Made by a program: the position numbers and the translations under genes. Shown here piece by piece: positions 20,881 to 27,787 of a DNA stretch of 35,421 bases; positions within the stretch are counted from its first letter, which is position 1, and each line of letters begins with the position of its first letter. The DNA is from Zygnema cylindricum (Eukaryota > Streptophyta > Zygnematophyceae > Zygnematales > Zygnemataceae): contig JBBHKE010000024.1 in the NCBI GenBank assembly GCA_037447655.1, positions 1 to 35,421 on the forward strand, in the 5' to 3' direction. The notes beneath the pieces were generated by a model. It saw nothing but the letters and a program-made list of their open reading frames with translations. It searched no databases and had not been told where the DNA came from.

Positions 20881-21630
20881 GGGAAAGAGGAGAAAGAGGA
20901 TGAAGATTTTTTGGAGCTTCTCCGCATTGGTAGAATCGATAAGAGAGAAAAGCACACAGAAATTCCACGAAAGCAACACTGTGCTCTTGGAGGTATAAGG
21001 GAAGTTAAGAGAGAGAAGATACTTGAGGGAGTTCAAAATATTGAAGATAGTTTCATAGATATTTTGGAAACAGATAACTGGTCGGAAAGGGAGACTTCAA
21101 CGGATTCAAAAGATAGGGGACAAGGTGAATATTTAATGAAAGGTTTAGGGGAGGAGAAATATTTTTTGGGAATAAAAATAGAAAGTGATATTGGAAAGAA
21201 TTCCATGGGATAGAGTGAGGGAAGTTCAAAAAATGGGGTAATTATGATGGAAAAAAATATGAGTACGGAAGATGTATATCTTATGAGGAACTTAGTGGGG
21301 ACTAGTGATTATTTGGGGGGGAATGGTTTTGACATCACTACTTGGTGTGATGCCGCTTGTGAAGTTGTGCCGGTAAAAGGGTTATCATCCGGGTATGTGC
21401 TGCAGATTGAGGATGGGGCTGACTGCTGGAAATGGAAAAGGGAAAGTGGATTTCAGTTAGATGAAAAAGGGAGGAGGTGGATAAAATCTTTGCTCGGATA
21501 TATGAAAAGTGGCATGCAAAATAAAATGTATGATCGACAAGATGAAATTACTTTTGGTCATATAATACACTTTCTTAAATATAAAGGTATTCGGTTGAAG
21601 CTCCATGAAGGAAAGAGAAAAAAAAAAGAA
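20881..21630 (+). pseudogene. Scraps of pol: linker, RT and RNase H (chain F)
   Basis: After the knuckle come an acidic linker (EEKGKEEKEDEDF), a short reverse transcriptase piece (GLGEEKYFLGIKIE, near 21146-21185), and a decayed RNase H (DITTWCDAACEVVP, SGYVLQIEDGADC, RRWIKSLLGYMKSGMQ). Protease, integrase and most of reverse transcriptase are missing, so chain F could not have moved on its own. The open frame runs on into the AT run at 21636. Confidence 0.8.
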
Positions 21631-21633
21631 AAA

Positions 21634-21658
21634 AATATATATATATATATATATATAT
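21634..21658 (+). repeat. (AT)n run hosting the hAT insertion
   Basis: A run of alternating AT. Its last eight bases, ATATATAT (21651-21658), form the left target duplication of the element that follows. Confidence 0.85.
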
Positions 21659-22583
21659 TAGTGTTGTGTATTGGTAAAAAAATTATCGCGATAACACCGA
21701 TACCGATAGTTATCGGTTATCGAACGGTCAGAGGTCCCGATATATCGGTCTAAGACCAACAAATTCCATATCGGCGATAACTTAAAAAAATATAGTATGC
21801 ATACAATAGTACTTTATAACATACTGTATTATATTATTTACTTTATATAGCGTGGCATGCCACGTATAAGAATCTGTTCCGTCTCTGTTTAACTGCGCTT
21901 TCTTACGGACAGCGCAGCACATAAGCGTTAGCCGGTTAACTGAACAGGAATTTTACGGTAACTTACGGAATTGTATCGACAAACTGGTGAACATGGAACG
22001 GTAAAAGTACAACGGACGCAAAATAACATTCTGCGCGCCCCAAGAATCGAACGGACAACTTGGAATGAGAAAATACGAGCGGACGGCCAGCGTGAGCGCC
22101 GGCATCCCAGAATGGCTCTTTTGGCATCTTATGCCAAAATGCCAACAGATTGACACGTGACAGGTCCCCAATGGATCCCAAGGAAGAAAGGGACAAAGCC
22201 ATGGCGTCGGATGTGAAAGGTACATCGTTCTTACTGGATCCGTACCAAAACCGTACAGATCTCATGGCGGCTACTGTAATTTCTGTGTACTTTCTATGCG
22301 ATCTGATTGGTAGGCACCTCAGTAGATAGGGGTTGTTAGAAGGGCGCGTCCGGGGTATGACACGTACAGTTGAGTGTACTAGCCGTACATTTATCTGTAC
22401 GGTCCGTAAAAATATCGCCGATAGTTATCGATATCGGTGTTATCGCCGATAAAACCGATAAATATCGGGTATTTATCGGCGATAACACCGATAGCGATAT
22501 ATCGTACCAATATATCGATTATCGGGTACCCGAAAAAAGGTCCATATCGGTTATCGGCAAATCCTTACCGATACACAACACTA
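21659..22583. mobile_element. Non-autonomous hAT-like DNA transposon, 925 bp
   Basis: The terminal inverted repeats are TAGTGTTGTGTATYGGTAA (19 bp, one mismatch). They are flanked on both sides by an 8-bp ATATATAT duplication (21651-21658 and 22584-22591), which is the length expected for hAT elements; because the site is an AT run, the duplication alone is weak evidence. Both subterminal zones are packed with TATCGG/CCGATA words (17 by hand count: 6 on the left, 11 on the right), like the subterminal transposase-binding repeats of hAT elements. There is no transposase frame. The core at 21960-22370 resembles the GTAC-rich part of the copia LTRs. Confidence 0.85.
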
Positions 22584-22629
22584 ATATATATGTATATATA
22601 TGAGTTTAAAGAAAAGTAGACTAGAAAAT

Positions 22630-22637
22630 AAGGGGAG
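22630..22637 (+). other. Polypurine tract AAGGGGAG (chain F)
   Basis: Purine tract in front of the TGTTGAAATTT start at 22638, the same as at 2636 and 7623. Confidence 0.87.
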
Positions 22638-23502
22638 TGTTGAAATTTAAGTATTTTCTAGGTCTAGAGATTGTAAAATAAAAAGCAAAGAGAAGACATT
22701 GACAGCGTGCCTCTAACTCTTCACTTAAGTCCCAACACTTGTCGCAGTCACTGAAGACTTGAGGAGAAGTAAGATTCATGGCTGCCTAGGCTGTCCAAAG
22801 AGGACAGGAAGGCAAATCTTGATAGAGTTATCTAAACGATTTGATGGACCCATGATTTGATCCTGGTACCTATAGTCCGTCATACTAGTCGTTAGCTTTA
22901 TCCTACAAGTCTAAAACTAGTGCTAGGGTTTTATAGGTTTGACAATTATTAAATTGTTACACGGGCAATAGATATATAATGCATAGATATAGTTTTGTAT
23001 AGTACGGATAACGGTTTAACGTATTTTATGAAACAGATACCGCGCATTTGTTTCGAACGCAAAACAAATACCGTGCACGTATTTATGACGACTACGGTCA
23101 AAAACTAGTTTCGATCGGACGGCCGGAAAGGATGCTGAGATCGCGGAAGAAGATTTCGACGGTATGCGGTCATCGCCACATATGATGACACGTGGCAAAA
23201 TGACATTAGATCGCGGCATCTCCGGGGATTACGTGGACGAATCTGGAGATGACATGTGTCGACATTTTGGCCATGTCGTACGATGGTCGTACATAAAGTA
23301 CACCGACACCTATACTTTTCTGTACAACAAACTAATTTGATTGGTGCCGTACGTCAGTAGATAGATTTTAGAGAAAGATAGGACTTAGAATATTTAGTAG
23401 GTAGCAGCCTCTCTCCGAGAGAGCTCCCATACAAAAGGGTCATCTTTGACCATTCATAACAATCAGTTTACTTGACCATTTTCAGTGATTCTTTTTGTTG
23501 CA
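22638..23502 (+). repeat. Family-1 copia LTR in the middle of chain F
   Basis: It starts TGTTGAAATTTAAGTATTT and ends TTTTTGTTGCA, 865 bp. It is the 3' LTR of the deleted body at 19458-22637 and at the same time precedes another leader and gag, so it is shared by two internal regions. The GTAC hairpin lies at 23274-23330. Confidence 0.88.
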
Positions 23503-24137
23503 GACTCAGGGAAGCCCACGCTACACTTGGGTGTAGTAGGTCAGAGTTCTTGCCTTCCAGGGTTGCTGCATTTCTAAGGGAAATTCAAAGTGGGTGAATG
23601 TGTCCAAATCTTGTAATCTAACTTTGCACTCTGTGCTGGAACTGAGCACACATTAAGTCTTATTTCTCAGGTGTGAAGCTTTAAGGGGGTTTTGATTGTC
23701 AAGGGACAATCATTTGGGTTTATATCAACTTGGAGTCAACACTAACTAGATTAGTTTTTTTTGGATTTGCCTACTGTGAGGGCCAATGGAGGTTTCACAG
23801 TTTCAGGTTATGGGCCCACCACCTAAGGTGCCTATGTTTAATGGAACAAGCTTCATTTATTGGGGATTTATGATGGAGGGATTGGTTTTCGAAAAGCACT
23901 TATGGGGAATTTTTTCGTGACAAATGAGGTGTACGCCACCTGGCTTTGGAGCAACTCACTATGGAGAATCATCTGGGGTTGCCTAGAAAACCAACCGGAG
24001 TTTAGATGTAATGGAAGGTGAAGGGAATATCATTGCCATGGAAGGGGAAAAATGGGAAAAGGGAAAAGGAACACAGATGGTGAGAGGAGCTAGGCTCTCG
24101 ACTATGGTTCCACTTGTAAGGGTTACAACTAAAATTT
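23503..24137 (+). pseudogene. Second leader and gag start of chain F, truncated
   Basis: Leader with GTCAGAGTTCTTGCC, then the gag start ATGGAGGTTTCACAG at 23787 and text translating to VPMFNG and MEGLVFEKHLWGIF. It parallels 19458-20092 closely and stops at 24137, after GGTTACAACTAAAATT, where unrelated AT-rich DNA begins. A TGA at about 23918 breaks the gag frame. Confidence 0.85.
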
Positions 24138-24439
24138 CATAATAACAAAACAAATAACAAAATAAAAGTAAAATTGTAGAGTTTTAGTTTCGCCTCATTC
24201 AGTGTACCACTTCATCTATCACACTATTTCATACACGCCTACGTAATTCTCTTTTTGAAGTAACAGGTTATTTGCATTTACATCTGAATGCTCTAAAAGT
24301 TTTACGGATACTTTTCGATAAATAGCAAAGTAGCAATACTAAGGTACGTCCCCATGTAATCGGTACTTTGATAGTATTTTGGACTGTAGTGAAGATTCTC
24401 CGTACTACTTTGAAGAGCGTCTCTATGTGCGAAAATTAA
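24138..24439. other. Spacer, nothing recognised
   Basis: AT-rich DNA between the end of chain F and the dispersed repeat copy that follows. No coding or repeat signal seen. Confidence 0.5.
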
Positions 24440-24960
24440 ATTGAAACTTTGAAATGTGGCGGTTGTAGACGTGGGTAAAATTTGTGACAATAGAAGTTGA
24501 CTACAAAACTTCCGACAATTAGTGACGCCAACAAAAACATCGATAATGGTAGACGTCTTTTTGTGAAATTGTAGATGTTTAGGGTTTGGTGACATTGTGA
24601 CGTCATGCTCACTTGTGACAGCGTCAGTGTCACTGATTCAATTACTTTCTGCCATGGTTTCCCAACTTCGTTTTTTCTACATTTCTCACTCGACTTGCTT
24701 TTAAAAAAAAACCTAAAAATTTTCAAAAAAAATATTTTTAAAAAATCTCTCATTTTTTCCCAATATTGTCGTGTCTCATTCTAAATAGTGTGAGATATAA
24801 TTCATAGTGTTAGAGGGAGAGGGAAGAGGCGACGCCGACGCAAAATTTTGCAAAGGACCCCATGAATGAAAGTGGAGGTCCGAGACCCTTGGAAATTTTT
24901 TTCTGTAAATGCACGTAACGGGCACCGAGAAAAATAGCGAGGACTCTCCCTAGTCCTAAA
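24440..24960 (-). repeat. Dispersed repeat R2, copy 1
   Basis: Read on the minus strand it contains, in order, CTCCACTTTCATTCATGGGG, TGCAAAATTTTGCG, GGGAAACCATGGC, GACGTCACAATGTCACC and AAACCCTAAACATCTACAA. The same landmarks in the same order occur on the plus strand at 32800-33075 and, less well, at 32028-32310. No coding content. The type of element is unknown. Confidence 0.7.
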
Positions 24961-26890
24961 ATTTTCCCACTCTTGTGGCACGTGCGTGGGCCGTTTTTCA
25001 TTCGCTAATTGGGCGGTACTTGAACTAAAATCACCCCCTCGAGGTGATTTTGGATGAAGTTTTTTTTTGGGCTTGATTCTCTTGCCCGGGGGTCGAAAAG
25101 GTGAAAACGTCAAAATGCGTTCACATGACAAACACGCCGTACATCCAAAGTTTGAATTGACGTTCACTCTACTTTGGCAAAATTATTTTTTCGTACGGCT
25201 AAAGTTTTTTTCAAAGTTCCCTGAATTTTTGGGCAAAAAGACGAAAAAAAGTAGATTACCCTAAAAATCCGGATGATTCTTATCACGTCTACATTCATTG
25301 GCGGCCCTACACACTAATTAACTTAAAGATATCAATTCGTGTAGATACTACAAAAAAATCACACTAAATTTGGTCAATATTGAAGAGTTGGTATTCTAAA
25401 ATTATTCTAAGTCCTAGACTCAAATTTCTAAGACTTACTAAAGCTTACTTTTCAATAATTAGCGTAAGTAACTCAAATTACGATTCGCTAATTATTTCTT
25501 TACTCTAGTTACAATTTGCGGTGTACCTACCTACGAAACTAAATGAAACAAAATGAAAGACGTGACGAGCGACCAAATTGAAACACGCTATCACCGAACC
25601 AACTTTATGAAATTCACATCGACTTTGACATTGATTCACATAATGCAAAACCTAACGGGTGGAAAAAAAATCATCCGTAAAGGAACGGGAAAAATTAGTT
25701 TTGCTTCCAAGATTAGCATCAGTGCCCAAATGTGGTTCAGACAAAATCATGTATATTTCGTTTGTTTAAAATTCCAGCTCAAATGTGCAATGTTAAAATA
25801 AGGGTATAATAGGGGAGCCACATATAATGTTTCCAACTTTTTATAAACATTTCTGGTAACGTGTAGAGGGAATCACATATAATGATTTTATCACAGAATG
25901 CTTGTGTGATTTTCAGGTAAACATCGTTTTTTGTTTTAGTCATATAAAGCGTTTCAATTTTGAAAGTGTTGTAATCGTTGTCCAAGGCAAGGAGTGTTAA
26001 CAATATATACGACAGATATCATATTAAAAGGTACGGATGTGGTATAAACGTCGTGCTTCGTTTTTCTCATTGTCCTCAAATTTCTTGTATTTTTAATACT
26101 GGTAGAGCACTAAATTGAAGAAATTGGCCGAATTATAGAGGGTACAAAGTACATTTTTGGGCAAACTGCACAACAATCTACCCAGATATCTGTACGAAAT
26201 GGTCGATTTTCCCTCGAAACAGGGGTATATCGTAGATAATGTAATTATCCTATGAGTTGGGAAATTCATAATTGCTTTTACACTCTCCTTTATTGTCTGG
26301 GCTTGTTGATTTAACTTTCTATAAAACACATTAGACAGAAATCCGACAATTTTCCTCTCAAAAAAAAAACTGTGATTTTTGGGAACACTTTTGAACCAAA
26401 AATGTCAAGTTAAAAGCCAAACGTCAAATGCGTTGTAACAAAAACAAGAATGATTACTTAATCAAATAAAAAAATGAATCACAAAGGAACACTACTTCTT
26501 CAAAAACTGGAAAAAAAAGCTTTTTAAAACATTAGGAACCAACATTTTTTGGCAATTCCAACTATACTTCTTCTTTTACAAATTGACCTATGATGCCTTT
26601 GAACAGAGCAAAAAAAACTAAAAAAGTAAAGGAAAGGATGAAATCTATCAACGAAGATATTTCTTCATTGGAAACAAAAACAAACAAAACAAAAAACTAA
26701 AATCTAAGACCTAAATACTAACTGTACAAAAAATCACACCTTTTCTCTTCTCCTTTTCTTCCATTACAAATCATGCAATGACGAAAAAAAAAATTCCAAA
26801 ATACTTAAACTCATGCAAGGACTTTCCCGGGCTTAACATACCAAAAACAAAGATTCCTAGCAGAAAAAAAACACAAAGAAAACCCAAACG
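24961..26890. other. Intergenic AT-rich DNA downstream of the MYB gene
   Basis: No convincing gene. A MITE-like end is visible at about 25460-25524 (AATTAGCGTAAG to ACAATTTGCGGTGTA), related to the copies at 17530 and 33534. A short palindrome, TCACCCCCTCGAGGTGA, lies near 25033. The last few hundred bases before 26890 should include the 3' untranslated region of the MYB gene on the minus strand, but I found no distinct poly(A) signal. Confidence 0.5.
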
Positions 26891-27787
26891 TCAAAAATTG
26901 AAATGCACAGGCGTCGAAGGGTATAAATTCTCGGAAAAAAATACCATTTCGTCTATTTCTTCAATAGGAGCCAAAGGATAGGTCGCACCCTCCTCCAGGC
27001 CCAAAAAATTGCTGATGTCAGCAAGAGAAGAAAACATTGTTTCTGAATCAGATTTTTCTGTTTTACACTTTTCCGCCTCGTTGCCTCCCATATTCGGTTT
27101 CCATTTTTTGTAAATAATAGCATTATTGCTATTAAAATTAGTAAAAGTATTGTTCTTATTAGTTTCGTTATGATTAATATCGTTGAAATCATTGTTATTA
27201 CTCATAACATTAACATTTCGATTCAAAAGAAGAGCATTTGTGAGTCTCAAAATTTCGGCTTCTGCCCTTTTTCTCTCGCTTCGGAAAAAATCTCCAAGAG
27301 AAGAAACTCTCTTTTTCTGTGTTGTCGTTTTGTAAAAATCAGTTTCAAAATTCGTTTCCTGCTTAACAAACTCATTTCCAATATTGTTTTCGACTTTCGG
27401 CACATTTTGCCAATATTCGATTCCTCTCATCCCAATTGTTTCATTTTTCAAAAAGTTGTATCTGACATTTCCTAAAGACTCGTTTTTTTGTGCTTCATAT
27501 GACATATTTGTGCCTTCTCGAAAGTATGCGATTGACTCTTCCGGAAAGAACTCATTTGTCTCTTCTCCACTTTCTCCGCTAGTGTCATCCTCAGAAAAAT
27601 CATTTGTCTCTTCCCCGGAATACCCTTTTTTTCCCTCTATGTTAGACTCTGTTTGAGCCCCAATATCAGTTAAATTAAGAGCCCAGCGACAAATCTTTTC
27701 GGTTCCTTTTGTACCTCTTTCCAAAATTGCATTTTTTATCATTTCCACCGTAGTTCCGAAACTGGCTGCAGCTTGAATATCGAATGC
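26891..27787 (-). CDS. MYB exon 4 (C-terminal region)
   Basis: 298 codons plus stop, starting AFDIQAAASFGTTVEMIKNA after the acceptor TTGTCGCAG. It has an acidic zone with two SGEETN motifs, an Asn-rich stretch (NVNVMSNNNDFNDINHN) and the end STPVHFNF. There is no similarity that I recognise beyond the MYB context. Linkage to exon 3 rests on phase, splice sites and the long open frame. Confidence 0.78.
   Translation of the reverse strand, partial: AFDIQAAASFGTTVEMIKNAILERGTKGTEKICRWALNLTDIGAQTESNIEGKKGYSGEETNDFSEDDTSGESGEETNEFFPEESIAYFREGTNMSYEAQKNESLGNVRYNFLKNETIGMRGIEYWQNVPKVENNIGNEFVKQETNFETDFYKTTTQKKRVSSLGDFFRSERKRAEAEILRLTNALLLNRNVNVMSNNNDFNDINHNETNKNNTFTNFNSNNAIIYKKWKPNMGGNEAEKCKTEKSDSETMFSSLADISNFLGLEEGATYPLAPIEEIDEMVFFSENLYPSTPVHFNF

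Noticed and set aside
21634-21658. Autonomous coding frame running through the AT run
   Set aside because: The Tyr/Ile repeat at the end of that frame is the translation of the (AT)n run, and the rest is RNase H debris.
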